From Butyricimonas muris (lineage in GTDB: Bacteria; Bacteroidota; Bacteroidia; Bacteroidales; Marinifilaceae): a DNA stretch of 64,000 bases. The stretch spans positions 258,870-322,869 of the forward strand of contig NZ_JBKEIT010000007.1 in NCBI RefSeq assembly GCF_046365375.1, in the 5' to 3' direction. The first letter of the stretch is position 1. The number at the start of each line of letters is the position of its first letter. The position numbers and the translations under genes are program-made. Under the pieces are notes generated by a model that saw only the letters and a list, made by a program, of their open reading frames with translations, was not told the origin of the DNA and searched no databases. Below are positions 18,549-26,909 of this stretch, piece after piece.

Positions 18549-19671
18549 TGATATAAAAGATTACCTGCGGGGCAACCGGAAAGGGGAGTCCGCCAATCGG
18601 CTGGAGCGGGAAGCTTTGTCTGACCCGTTTCTATACGAGGCATTGGAAGGACTGACCTCTACCCCGGGTGACCCGATTGATGGTCTGATTCGTTTGGAGC
18701 GTCATTTGGAGGAGCGTGTCCGGGGGAGTAAGAAGAAAAGCCGGAGCTGGTTGTATATTGCTGCCTCGTTTTTGGTTTTTGCGATGTGTGGTATTTTGTG
18801 GCTTGTCGAAAGGGAAGATACATCGAAAGTTCTGGAAAAGGAAATGGCTATGGTTGCCCCGCAAGAGATGAGGCGTGAGGCTATTGAGGTTTTTTCCGCG
18901 GATAGTAGTCATGGTGTAGAGGATTCGGCTCACGTGAGCATGTTGCGGAAGGTACAACCGGAACAAGCGGAAGTTGCGATGGAGGTGATGAAAAAAGAAC
19001 GTGGGGTATCGATGAATACGGTGGAGGGTATCGTGACTGATGAAAAAGGAGAGATATTACCGGGAGTAACGATTCTTGTTTCCGGAACAAGTGTCGGGAC
19101 AGTGACTGATGAACAAGGAACTTTCCGGTTGGAACTTCCGGAGGGGAAAACGCATTTGACTTTTAATTTTATCGGGATGAAAATGCAAGGCGTTGTTGTA
19201 AAAGCCGGGACACAGATACAAGTGAAGATGGAAGTAGACCAGCAGAAATTGGATGAGGTCGTCGTTACAGGTTATAATACAGTAAAGAAAACAAGTATGG
19301 TGGGAGCTGTTGCGACTGTCAGTGGGAATGAATTAAAAAAAGATACGATAGTTTCTGCGGATGATATTGTACGTTTTAATCGTTACATGGCGGATGCTCT
19401 GAAATACCCGGAAAAAGACGTGAAAAATGGAAATGAAGGTATTATTCTGGTTTCTTTTGAACTGAATAAAAAGAAAGTACCTAGCCGTATCCGTATTAAA
19501 GACGGTTTCTCCAAAGAAAGTAATAAAGAATTGATTCGCTTGTTGGCGGAAAGTCCGAAATGGGAATCCTCGCTTTCCGGTAAGAGAATATATGTTTCGG
19601 TTCGCTTCACGATTGGGAAAGCCGGAGCGAAGCATACGGCTGTCCTTGCAACAGAAAAACCTTGGAAATAA
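18535..19671 (+). CDS. Membrane protein with regulatory beta-sandwich, SusC-plug-like segment and TonB C-terminal domain; presumed anti-sigma
   Basis: 378 residues. A cytoplasmic N-terminus (1-62) could hold the sigma factor. One transmembrane helix lies at about 64-85 (WLYIAASFLVFAMCGILWLV). The periplasmic part has a carboxypeptidase-regulatory-like domain (about 160-240, LPGVTILVSGTSVGTVTD), then LDEVVVTGYNTVKKTSMVGA as in SusC plugs, and ends with a TonB C-terminal-like fold (YMADALKYPEKDVKNGNEG ... KWESSLSGKRIYVSVRFTIG). Its overlap with the sigma gene supports an anti-sigma role. The combination of a TonB tail with a TonB-transporter plug segment in one protein is unusual. Confidence 0.75.
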   Translation: MKRNDDIKDYLRGNRKGESANRLEREALSDPFLYEALEGLTSTPGDPIDGLIRLERHLEERVRGSKKKSRSWLYIAASFLVFAMCGILWLVEREDTSKVLEKEMAMVAPQEMRREAIEVFSADSSHGVEDSAHVSMLRKVQPEQAEVAMEVMKKERGVSMNTVEGIVTDEKGEILPGVTILVSGTSVGTVTDEQGTFRLELPEGKTHLTFNFIGMKMQGVVVKAGTQIQVKMEVDQQKLDEVVVTGYNTVKKTSMVGAVATVSGNELKKDTIVSADDIVRFNRYMADALKYPEKDVKNGNEGIILVSFELNKKKVPSRIRIKDGFSKESNKELIRLLAESPKWESSLSGKRIYVSVRFTIGKAGAKHTAVLATEKPWK

Positions 19672-19680
19672 AATCCGATG

Positions 19681-20631
19681 TCAGAACAGCGTGTGAATAT
19701 CTTCCTCTATTTTCAAGATAGCGGGATAAGCCCCGAACTGGATATTTTTCTTCAGTTGGTCATCAATACTATTCCGGTAACCGAATAAATTAACTCGCGG
19801 ATGTGTTCCTGCGGAGGCGTCTTTCGCTTGTCGTAAAACTTTTTTGCACACTTCCCGGTTGAGCATATAGACCATATCGTACACGTTATGCCCCCGGATA
19901 AAAAGATAGGTCGTATCGGGCGTCAATCCTATTTCTTTATATTTATCTTCCAGAATAGAAAGGTCTGCTTTAGGATAGGCTCTACGTAATTGTGCCAGTT
20001 TGCGATCGACCTTGTTTTTTAGGATATTCAACTCTTTGCGTCCGTTCTGTCGGATGTCGGGGCGGCGTTGCCACTCGAATGATGCCAGTTCGTTGAATTC
20101 CGCTATCGAGAAGCGTTTAGGATCGGCAACAAGGAAATAAAGATGCCAAAGGAATAGTTTGTACACGATATTCGAATATTCTTTCAAGAATTGCCTGAAA
20201 TCAAAAAGATGATTGGGCAACGTGGTGATCCGGCGGCATAAGTCATTTAGTCCCTCTTCGTAACAGTGATGATTCTCGAAAGAATAAGTGTAGGTTTGAA
20301 AAATGTAATGGTTGATATCTATATTCCGTTCCTGCAATAAATAACGATAGTCACTGTCAATGCAGATAAAGAATTTAGGATTCAAGTATTTGATGTATTT
20401 CAAACATTGTGTCACGCCTTTGGTTTCGTGTCCTTTCTCGTTCCGGGAGCCGGCGATAAAGTGAAATCGGTCATTAGGACGAAAATGTTTGAAAATGGTA
20501 CTCCAGAATACAATATCATCCTTGTCTTCCACGTGTATGGCGGCACGACACCGTAACAACTGTGCGTCCATCATAAAGCGTTTGGCAGCGTGGTAGTAAT
20601 ATTTTTCTTTTGATATAGGAGGGCGAAACAT
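19681..20631 (-). CDS. DUF4435 (TOPRIM-like) protein, AriB-like
   Basis: 316 residues. Near the N-terminus an acidic motif (AAIHVEDKDDIVFW, about residues 30-43) and, about 60 residues on, an IDSDYRY motif match the Glu and DxD positions of TOPRIM-type DUF4435 proteins. It lies 103 bases downstream of an AAA ATPase gene on the same strand. DUF4435 plus an ATPase is the composition of PARIS defence, where the DUF4435 effector is a nuclease held by the ATPase. The pair could equally be a housekeeping module; the role is inference. Confidence 0.75.
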   Translation of the reverse strand: MFRPPISKEKYYYHAAKRFMMDAQLLRCRAAIHVEDKDDIVFWSTIFKHFRPNDRFHFIAGSRNEKGHETKGVTQCLKYIKYLNPKFFICIDSDYRYLLQERNIDINHYIFQTYTYSFENHHCYEEGLNDLCRRITTLPNHLFDFRQFLKEYSNIVYKLFLWHLYFLVADPKRFSIAEFNELASFEWQRRPDIRQNGRKELNILKNKVDRKLAQLRRAYPKADLSILEDKYKEIGLTPDTTYLFIRGHNVYDMVYMLNREVCKKVLRQAKDASAGTHPRVNLFGYRNSIDDQLKKNIQFGAYPAILKIEEDIHTLF

Positions 20632-20734
20632 AACAATTGAAAATTAATTAATTTACGATTTATGAATTACGATTTACGATTGATAGGCAGGCTCAATCTA
20701 AAATCTGAAATCATAAATCTAAAATTAGTCATAG

Positions 20735-21571
20735 TCACTGAATTAATAAGTCTTCGATAAACACGAGTTTGTCACCCCAACCGTCGCCGAAAAGGCTCGG
20801 GGAGTGCGTGGACGTGATGATCTGGCAATGCGGGTTTAGTTTTTGAATCTCTTCAAAAAGACGGTATTGCCACTCGATGTGCAATGAAATTTCCGGCTCG
20901 TCCATCAAAAGGATATAAGGTTGTCCGTCCATGAGAAAAACCCGGAGCAGGATGATTAACAATTGCTTCTCTCCCGAGGAGAGTTTGTACAGGTGAATAA
21001 GCTCGTTGCCGTCACGGAAAACAAGCTGGTTAGTCATCGGGTCAATTTCTATCGTTTTTCCGGTACCGGCAAACAGATGATTCACCGTGTCATAGAAATC
21101 GCGAATCCGGCGGTTGATTTTCTCTGCCTGCTCAGGAAAGTTCGTGGCACGAAGACGATAATCGGAAAAGGAGTTGTTGTTCTCTCCCACGCTGTACACG
21201 ATCTCTTTTAACTCGCTCAACAGGGGACTGTCTTCCTTACCCATTTTTCGTCTATCGCGGATAGGCACATCGAATGTACTTATTTTCAGATAATTTACCC
21301 CAGCTAGTTTTTGTCTTATGGAAGACACGGAACTATCTTTTCGGAAATTGATCTCGTTACCGTCGATCATGATTTCCGCCTCGATATTGTACAATTTCAA
21401 CCGTTTGACATCGGCAGATAGCAAGGCGTCGATAATATTAAAAAACGTGGTCTTACCGCTACCGTTGATACCCGTGAGTATATTCACGTCCGGATTCAAG
21501 TTTTCCCACCGGAAATTATATTTTCCCCATATATTGCGGATTTCTATTTTTTGAATTTTATTTGCTTTCAT
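20735..21571 (-). CDS. AAA/ABC-type ATPase (OLD/AriA-like), partner of the DUF4435 protein
   Basis: 278 residues. Walker A GINGSGKTT is at about residues 34-42, an ABC-type signature KLSSGEKQL follows in the second half, Walker B is YILLMDEPEIS, and an H-switch ITSTHSP is near the end. This matches SMC/OLD-like AAA ATPases, but the protein is much shorter than the roughly 460 residues I recall for AriA of PARIS, with little room for a coiled-coil insert. A TATCTTTG -7 box (21613-21620, minus strand) lies upstream. Confidence 0.8.
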   Translation of the reverse strand: MKANKIQKIEIRNIWGKYNFRWENLNPDVNILTGINGSGKTTFFNIIDALLSADVKRLKLYNIEAEIMIDGNEINFRKDSSVSSIRQKLAGVNYLKISTFDVPIRDRRKMGKEDSPLLSELKEIVYSVGENNNSFSDYRLRATNFPEQAEKINRRIRDFYDTVNHLFAGTGKTIEIDPMTNQLVFRDGNELIHLYKLSSGEKQLLIILLRVFLMDGQPYILLMDEPEISLHIEWQYRLFEEIQKLNPHCQIITSTHSPSLFGDGWGDKLVFIEDLLIQ

Positions 21572-21680
21572 GATTCTGGTACTTGATAAAAGTTTGTCCC
21601 AATCGTTATCAACAAAGATAATAAATTTTATACTTTCGCGTCGATTTAAGAGATCATTTCATGGATTAATATTTGATACT

Positions 21681-22049
21681 ATGCAAGGACTTTATGCGAT
21701 ATTATTATTGATTGTCTCAAACATTTTTATGACATTTGCTTGGTATGGACACTTGAAGTTGCAGGAAATGAAGTGGATAGATAACTGGCCGCTTTTCGGT
21801 ATTATCCTCTTTTCATGGTGTATCGCTCTTTTCGAATATTGTGCGCAGGTACCGGCCAATCGTCTGGGATTCATCGGGAACGGGGGACCTTTCTCGTTAA
21901 TGCAGTTGAAGGTCGTTCAAGAAGTGATCACTTTGACCATCTTTATTATTTTTTCCATGGTCTTTTTCAAAGGAGTGACGTTCCAATGGAATCATCTGGC
22001 GGCTTGTGTCTGTCTTGTACTTGCTGTTTATTTTGTATTTATGAAGTGA
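21681..22049 (+). CDS. DMT-type small membrane protein (DUF486)
   Basis: 122 residues, predicted four transmembrane helices, from the ATG at 21681. Upstream in-frame codons overlap the divergent ATPase gene and add no membrane segment. The motif NRLGFxGNGGPFSLMQLKVVQEVITL is typical of DUF486 proteins. Function unknown. Its last 22 bases overlap the 3' end of the convergent ABC ATPase gene. Confidence 0.85.
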   Translation: MQGLYAILLLIVSNIFMTFAWYGHLKLQEMKWIDNWPLFGIILFSWCIALFEYCAQVPANRLGFIGNGGPFSLMQLKVVQEVITLTIFIIFSMVFFKGVTFQWNHLAACVCLVLAVYFVFMK

Positions 22050-22834
22050 TGTTTATCCGACACGGGGAACACGCAGGGTTTACCCGAAAGAGGATTACTT
22101 TGAGTAATAACCAGAGTGTCGTAGACGCTTTCGATATTGTCGTAAGTCAATACTTCTTCCGGGGTGCCGCTCGAGTGAATACTTCCTTCTTTGAGCATAA
22201 TCAGTCGGTCGCTGAATTCGCTGGCGAGGTTCAGGTCGTGAATGATAAGCAACACGGTAAGGTTTTGTTCCTGGTTCAAGCGTTGCACGAGATTCAGTAT
22301 TCGCATCTGGTGTGATATGTCCAGATGGGAAGTGGGTTCGTCAAGCAGGAGAATCTCCGTTTGTTGGGTGAGAGCCCGGGCAATGGCTGCCAGTTGTTGT
22401 TCGCCACCGCTAAGTTGGTTCATGAGTTTTGCACGTTTTTCCCATATACCTGTTAATCGCATATTCTTTTCGGCAATGGCGTAGTCCTCCTTGCTCTCGA
22501 AAAGTTGTAGCGGGGCGTGGTAGGGGAGGCGTCCCATGAGAACGTAGTCCTCGATAGAGATAAAATCCGCTTCCACGGTCTGGTTGACAATGGCAAGTTG
22601 TTTTGCCCTTGCTTTATGTGTCATGCGGAATGCGTCCGTGCCGTTTATCCGGATAGTGCCTTGTTGCACGGGTAGCATGCCGGTGATGGCTCGGAATAAA
22701 GTTGTTTTGCCCGCCCCGTTGGGACCGATAATGGAAGTCAATTTACCCCGTTCCACGTTGAACGAGATATCCCGTATCGTGAATTTATGGTTGTAGCCAC
22801 ATTGAAGGTTTTCTATTTCTATCGCGTTATCCAT
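22028..22834 (-). CDS. ABC transporter ATP-binding protein, FecE/BtuD type
   Basis: 268 residues. Walker A GPNGAGKTT, Q-loop region, signature LSGGEQQ, Walker B ILLLDEPTSHLD and H-loop IIHDLN are all intact. It starts one base after the permease gene ends and forms a metal-chelate importer with it (siderophore, haem or cobalamin). The only matching binding protein in the window is the BtuF-like one at 26910-27707 in a cobalamin-riboswitch operon, which favours cobalamin as substrate. This is inference. Confidence 0.85.
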   Translation of the reverse strand: MDNAIEIENLQCGYNHKFTIRDISFNVERGKLTSIIGPNGAGKTTLFRAITGMLPVQQGTIRINGTDAFRMTHKARAKQLAIVNQTVEADFISIEDYVLMGRLPYHAPLQLFESKEDYAIAEKNMRLTGIWEKRAKLMNQLSGGEQQLAAIARALTQQTEILLLDEPTSHLDISHQMRILNLVQRLNQEQNLTVLLIIHDLNLASEFSDRLIMLKEGSIHSSGTPEEVLTYDNIESVYDTLVITQSNPLSGKPCVFPVSDKHHFINTK

Positions 22835-22835
22835 A

Positions 22836-23852
22836 TCAGTCTATCGTTTTTTTCGTTTTGGTGTTACTCATCACGAGGATGAAAATGACACCCCCGATAA
22901 TTCCGGTGATTACCCCAATCGGTAATTCGTTGGGCGAAATAATCGTTCGGGCGAAAATGTCGGATAAAATCAAGAAGATACCTCCCCCGATAAAAGAACT
23001 CGGGAGCAAAATCCGAAAATCGGAACCGATGATAAAACGCATGAGTTGAGGGATAATCAATCCCACGAACCCGATAACCCCGACAATAGAAACACATATT
23101 CCGGTAAGTAGGGAACTGAGCAAAAAAAGAACCTTGATAGCCCGGTTGGCATTAATACCTAATTGTATGGCTCTTTCCGACCCCAAACGCATGGCGTTCA
23201 ACGCCGGGGTGTATAGAAAAGCAAGGCATAGCACGACGAGACTGGTCACGGAAATCAGCGCAATAAGTGTCGGGTCGGTTTCATTCAGAGAACCCATGAT
23301 CCAGAACACGATGCCGTGCAAGTTCTCGCTTTTGGTGACGGACATGATCAGCAACATGAGCGAGGAAGAGATAAAGCTAATCATCACCCCTGTCAGCAGG
23401 AGGCTGTGTACGCGGACATTACCTCGTCGGACTCCGAGCGTGTAAACCAGAATGACCGTGACAAGAGCCCCGGCAAACCCGGCGAGGGGAAGCATAAAAC
23501 TCCCGTGCAGGGTATGTAGTGACAGGACGATGGCAGCCGTGACTCCCACCGATGCACCCCCCGATATCCCCAAGGTATAAGGCTCAACGAGCGGGTTGCG
23601 GAAGATTCCTTGCAGGATGACTCCGGACAGGCTTAAAGCACCGCCGACGATAAATCCGAGAATGATGCGGGGAACTCTTAATTGACGCAGGATGTTCAGG
23701 CGAACATCCTCCGGGTCCCCGTTCCAGAGTTGAAATATATCTTGAATGGAAAAACGAATCTCCCCGAAGCAAAGCCCTGCCACAATACTTCCCGCGAGGA
23801 GAAGCAGTAAAAAAGCCAGAAATAGAATCCATTTATAATATTTTCCTTGCAT
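22836..23852 (-). CDS. FecCD/BtuC-family ABC permease
   Basis: 338 residues, very hydrophobic, about ten transmembrane helices. It contains the family blocks LRVPRIILGFIVGGALSLSGVILQGIFRNPLVEPYTLGISGGASVG and VGVIGFVGLIIPQLMR. It pairs with the ATPase directly downstream. No cobalamin riboswitch is visible upstream; instead the intergenic region carries a palindromic element. Confidence 0.92.
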   Translation of the reverse strand: MQGKYYKWILFLAFLLLLLAGSIVAGLCFGEIRFSIQDIFQLWNGDPEDVRLNILRQLRVPRIILGFIVGGALSLSGVILQGIFRNPLVEPYTLGISGGASVGVTAAIVLSLHTLHGSFMLPLAGFAGALVTVILVYTLGVRRGNVRVHSLLLTGVMISFISSSLMLLIMSVTKSENLHGIVFWIMGSLNETDPTLIALISVTSLVVLCLAFLYTPALNAMRLGSERAIQLGINANRAIKVLFLLSSLLTGICVSIVGVIGFVGLIIPQLMRFIIGSDFRILLPSSFIGGGIFLILSDIFARTIISPNELPIGVITGIIGGVIFILVMSNTKTKKTID

Positions 23853-23918
23853 GGGAAATTCAATAGTGATTTTCAGTGCAAAGATGCGAAATATTGGTTA
23901 AACTTGAAAGTTCTTTCT

Positions 23919-24166
23919 AGGTTAGTATCGGGCAAATGCGGCAAAACGCTTTCGCCCTTTTAGTCAAAGGTTTATAAAGTCCATAAGGTTCATAAAGTCC
24001 ATAAGACCCTGCGGGCGCTTAGCCTACGGCAGCTTTGCTGCCAATGAACACAGTCCGAAGGACGCCTGTGACCTTATGGACTTTATGAACCTTAAGAGCC
24101 GAAGGCTCGACTTTATGGACCGGGCAAAAGCGGTTTTACGCATTTGCCCAGCAGGTTAGTATCGGG
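23919..24166. repeat. MITE-like palindromic element flanked by 14-bp direct repeats
   Basis: A 14-bp direct repeat (AGGTTAGTATCGGG) stands at 23919-23932 and again at 24153-24166. Between them the ends form inverted repeats: about 28 bases starting GGGCAAATGCG at 23930 match the complement of 24121-24149, and inside these a block containing AAGGTTCATAAAGTCCATAAG is repeated inverted. A small GGCAGC/GCTGCC hairpin sits at the centre. No open reading frame is present. It occupies the 403-bp region between the divergent permease and trkH genes. Confidence 0.7.
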
Positions 24167-24255
24167 GACTTTTGACATGCTCCGGGCAAATGAGTTTTTT
24201 GCGTTTTTTGTAACCTCGTGCAGGGGGCTGTCGTTAAAAACTAAAAAAAGATGTT

Positions 24256-26070
24256 ATGCTTTCAGTGGAGTTTCAATATAGAGCGAGGAAAATATACAAG
24301 TCTGTCAAAAAAATGGTGGAACTGGTAAGCAATGTATTGTTATTCCTTGCTTCATTTCTGGCTGTTATTTTAGTCATTTATCGGTTCGGTTTCAGGATGC
24401 CCGATACTTATTCCCACGAAATATATTACGTGTTTCGGGAAATCATGCGTCTTTTTCTGGCTCTTGGATTGTTGCGGTTCGTGTTTAATTTTAGACTGTT
24501 ACGAGCGGAAAAAGGTTTTTGGGTAGAAGTGCTGGTGCTGTTCTTCTTGTTCGCTTTAACCTTGTTATCCAAACATTTCGATACACTGGGGTTTGAAACG
24601 GAACGCCCCGTGTTATTCAAGATAGAGCGTGTATTGACTTACGGGGTGGTATTGCTGCTCAGTATTATTCAGCTCTCTAAACAGATATTTGTCGTGATAC
24701 GAAGCCGGGTGAAGCCGGAAGTTCTTTTTGCCGGGAGTTTCCTGTTTATTATATTGCTGGGAGCGGTATTGTTGAGGTTGCCTAACGCAACCTACGGGGG
24801 AATAAGTTTCACGGATGCGCTTTTCACTTCGACGAGTGCCGTGTGCGTGACGGGATTGACGGTGGTCGATACCGGGGGAACGTTCACGTTAATGGGGCAG
24901 GTCGTTTTGTTGTTTCTGATTCAAGTCGGTGGTATAGGGGTAATGACCTTCACGAGTTTTTTCGCCATGTCGTTTTTGAGCGGGACCTCTTTTCACGATC
25001 AATTGATGATGAAGAACTTGCTGAACGAGGCTTCCCTAAGTGATATATTCAGGACTGTCGTGTACATTGTTTTGACAACGTTTATTATAGAAGGAATAGG
25101 TGTCTATCTGGTATATTTGCAGATACAGGATGTTGCGGGAGTCGGGAATAAAATCTTTTTTTCCCTGTTCCATGGGATCTCTGCTTTCTGTAACGCGGGG
25201 TTCTCCACTTTACCGGGAAATCTCTACGATCCCTTGATTCGCCACCTGTACGGGTTGCAGATTATTCTGGCGTTTCTGATTATCTTCGGGGGTATCGGGT
25301 TCCCGATTTTGTTTAATTACGGGCGTCTTCTGCACTATGGAATCCGGAATCAGATAAAATGTATGTTGGGACTGAATTACAAGGTGGTTCATGAACCCCG
25401 TATCGTGAGTACGACAACCCGTATTGTGTTGCCGACAACCTTGGTGTTGCTGGTCGTGGGAACGGGATTGTTCTGGATATTCGAGAATCACAATGCCTTG
25501 GAGGGAATGTCCCTGACGGGTAAATTCGCGACCTCGTTCATGGGAGCGGTGACGCCCCGTACGGCGGGTTTCAATAACGTGAATATATCCATTTTGCACC
25601 CGACGACAATCTTTCTGACTATCGTGTTGATGTGGATTGGTGCGGCTCCTATGTCCACGGGCGGTGGTATAAAAGTAACTACATTCGTGATCGCGTTGAA
25701 GAATATTTGGGCGAATCTCACGGGAAACGATCGGGTAGTGGTAGCGCATCGTCAACTGACCCGGGAGAACGTGAATCGGGCACATTCCGTGATAGTGCTT
25801 TCCATCCTTTGGATTATTCTGGGTACATTCGCTATTATCATCTTGGAACCGACAGCCACGATAACTCAAGCCGTGTTCGAGATCGTTTCCGCCTTGGGTA
25901 CGGTAGGATTGACCATGGATCTGACTCCGCATCTGAGTGTTGCGGGCAAACTGATCGTCAGCCTCACGATGTTCGTCGGTCGTGTCGGTTTGCTCACCCT
26001 TCTGGCTTGCTTTATCCGCAGGCAGGAAGTGAAACTGTACACTTATCCGGACGACACGGTAATACTTTAA
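24256..26070 (+). CDS. trkH: TrkH/KtrB-type potassium transporter membrane subunit
   Basis: 604 residues. It carries the four pore loops expected of the family: TSTSAVCVTGLTVVD, GISAFCNAGFS, GAVTPRTAGFN and SALGTVGLTMDL. The N-terminus has an extra hydrophobic region of about 150 residues. It imports K+ through the inner membrane, gated by the RCK protein encoded 170 bases downstream. The start at 24256 follows an A-rich stretch without a strong ribosome-binding site, which is common in Bacteroidetes. Confidence 0.93.
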   Translation: MLSVEFQYRARKIYKSVKKMVELVSNVLLFLASFLAVILVIYRFGFRMPDTYSHEIYYVFREIMRLFLALGLLRFVFNFRLLRAEKGFWVEVLVLFFLFALTLLSKHFDTLGFETERPVLFKIERVLTYGVVLLLSIIQLSKQIFVVIRSRVKPEVLFAGSFLFIILLGAVLLRLPNATYGGISFTDALFTSTSAVCVTGLTVVDTGGTFTLMGQVVLLFLIQVGGIGVMTFTSFFAMSFLSGTSFHDQLMMKNLLNEASLSDIFRTVVYIVLTTFIIEGIGVYLVYLQIQDVAGVGNKIFFSLFHGISAFCNAGFSTLPGNLYDPLIRHLYGLQIILAFLIIFGGIGFPILFNYGRLLHYGIRNQIKCMLGLNYKVVHEPRIVSTTTRIVLPTTLVLLVVGTGLFWIFENHNALEGMSLTGKFATSFMGAVTPRTAGFNNVNISILHPTTIFLTIVLMWIGAAPMSTGGGIKVTTFVIALKNIWANLTGNDRVVVAHRQLTRENVNRAHSVIVLSILWIILGTFAIIILEPTATITQAVFEIVSALGTVGLTMDLTPHLSVAGKLIVSLTMFVGRVGLLTLLACFIRRQEVKLYTYPDDTVIL

Positions 26071-26240
26071 TAATTGAAAATTGAAAGTTGAAAATTGAAA
26101 ATGATTAGAGTAGGACGTGAATAATAATTTGGACAGATAATATAAATGGAAAAGGTAATGATATATAATAACGAATTGAATCTCGGAAATGGAAAATATG
26201 TTTTTCATTTTCAATTTTCAATTCTCAATTTTCAATTATT
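26069..26240. repeat. 36-bp inverted repeat pair between trkH and trkA
   Basis: The arms 26069-26104 and 26205-26240 are near-perfect inverted copies of an A+T-rich motif made of repeated AATTGAAA units. About 100 bases without coding potential lie between. The right arm ends directly before the trkA ATG, so the hairpin would fold next to its ribosome-binding region. Similar A+T-rich fragments recur in other intergenic gaps of the window. Confidence 0.75.
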
Positions 26241-26909
26241 ATGAAGTGTATTGTATTTGGACTGGGAAATTTCGGGCTTGCTCTGTCACAACGGTTGACA
26301 AAGCGGGGGAATGAAGTATTGGGCGTCGATTCGGATATTAGTAAGATCAATTTGTACAAGGAATCGATCACGAACACTGTAGCGTTGGACGTGAAGAATG
26401 CCCAAGCGTTGCAGACCTTGCCGTTGCTGGACGTGGATGTAGTGTTCGTGGTATTCGGTAAGGATTTTGGAACCTCGTTATTCGTGATAGCGCTGTTGAA
26501 GCAGTTTGGGGTGAAGCGTATCGTAGCCCGTTCCATCTCTCCCGTGCACAAGGTGATTTTAACGTCTATGGGAATCACGGAAATCGTAAACCCCGAGTGG
26601 GAATATGCCGATTTCTTTGCCACGAAAGTGGAGTTGGGTACGACAATTGATTCTTACGTGGTGGACGACGACCATTTAATTATCGAGTGGGAAGTACATT
26701 CCACTTTCGTGGGACGAAAGTTAGAGGATGCCAATTTCGAGGAAGAGTTCGGGTTAAAGCTGGTAGCGTTAAAGCGTTACGATGCTAAGGCCGGTAAAAC
26801 GCTGGTCATGGACAATCCTCCTGCCGACCTTGTGTTCACGACAAAAGACGTGTTCGTGCTTTTCGGTCAGCCGAAGAATTTCCGTAAGCTCGGGATACAA
26901 ATTGCCTGA
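26241..26909 (+). CDS. trkA: TrkA/KtrA-type RCK regulatory subunit
   Basis: 222 residues. A Rossmann NAD(H)-binding N-domain begins with GLGNFGLALSQRL and has an acidic residue after strand 2 (GVDSD). The C-terminal RCK-C domain contains GRKLEDANFEEEFGLKLVALKR. It gates the TrkH channel encoded upstream. Its stop codon directly abuts the stop of the convergent btuF-like gene. Confidence 0.92.
   Translation: MKCIVFGLGNFGLALSQRLTKRGNEVLGVDSDISKINLYKESITNTVALDVKNAQALQTLPLLDVDVVFVVFGKDFGTSLFVIALLKQFGVKRIVARSISPVHKVILTSMGITEIVNPEWEYADFFATKVELGTTIDSYVVDDDHLIIEWEVHSTFVGRKLEDANFEEEFGLKLVALKRYDAKAGKTLVMDNPPADLVFTTKDVFVLFGQPKNFRKLGIQIA

Noticed and set aside
24001..24120. Possible tRNA or small RNA gene in the trkH upstream region
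   Set aside because: The hairpins do not form a cloverleaf, no CCA/TψC-like arm is present, and the inverted-repeat plus direct-repeat layout fits an insertion element better.
25210..26214. Long minus-strand open frame opposite trkH
   Set aside because: It is antisense to a well-conserved potassium transporter and its product is low-complexity, rich in His, Gln and Arg, with no recognisable domain.
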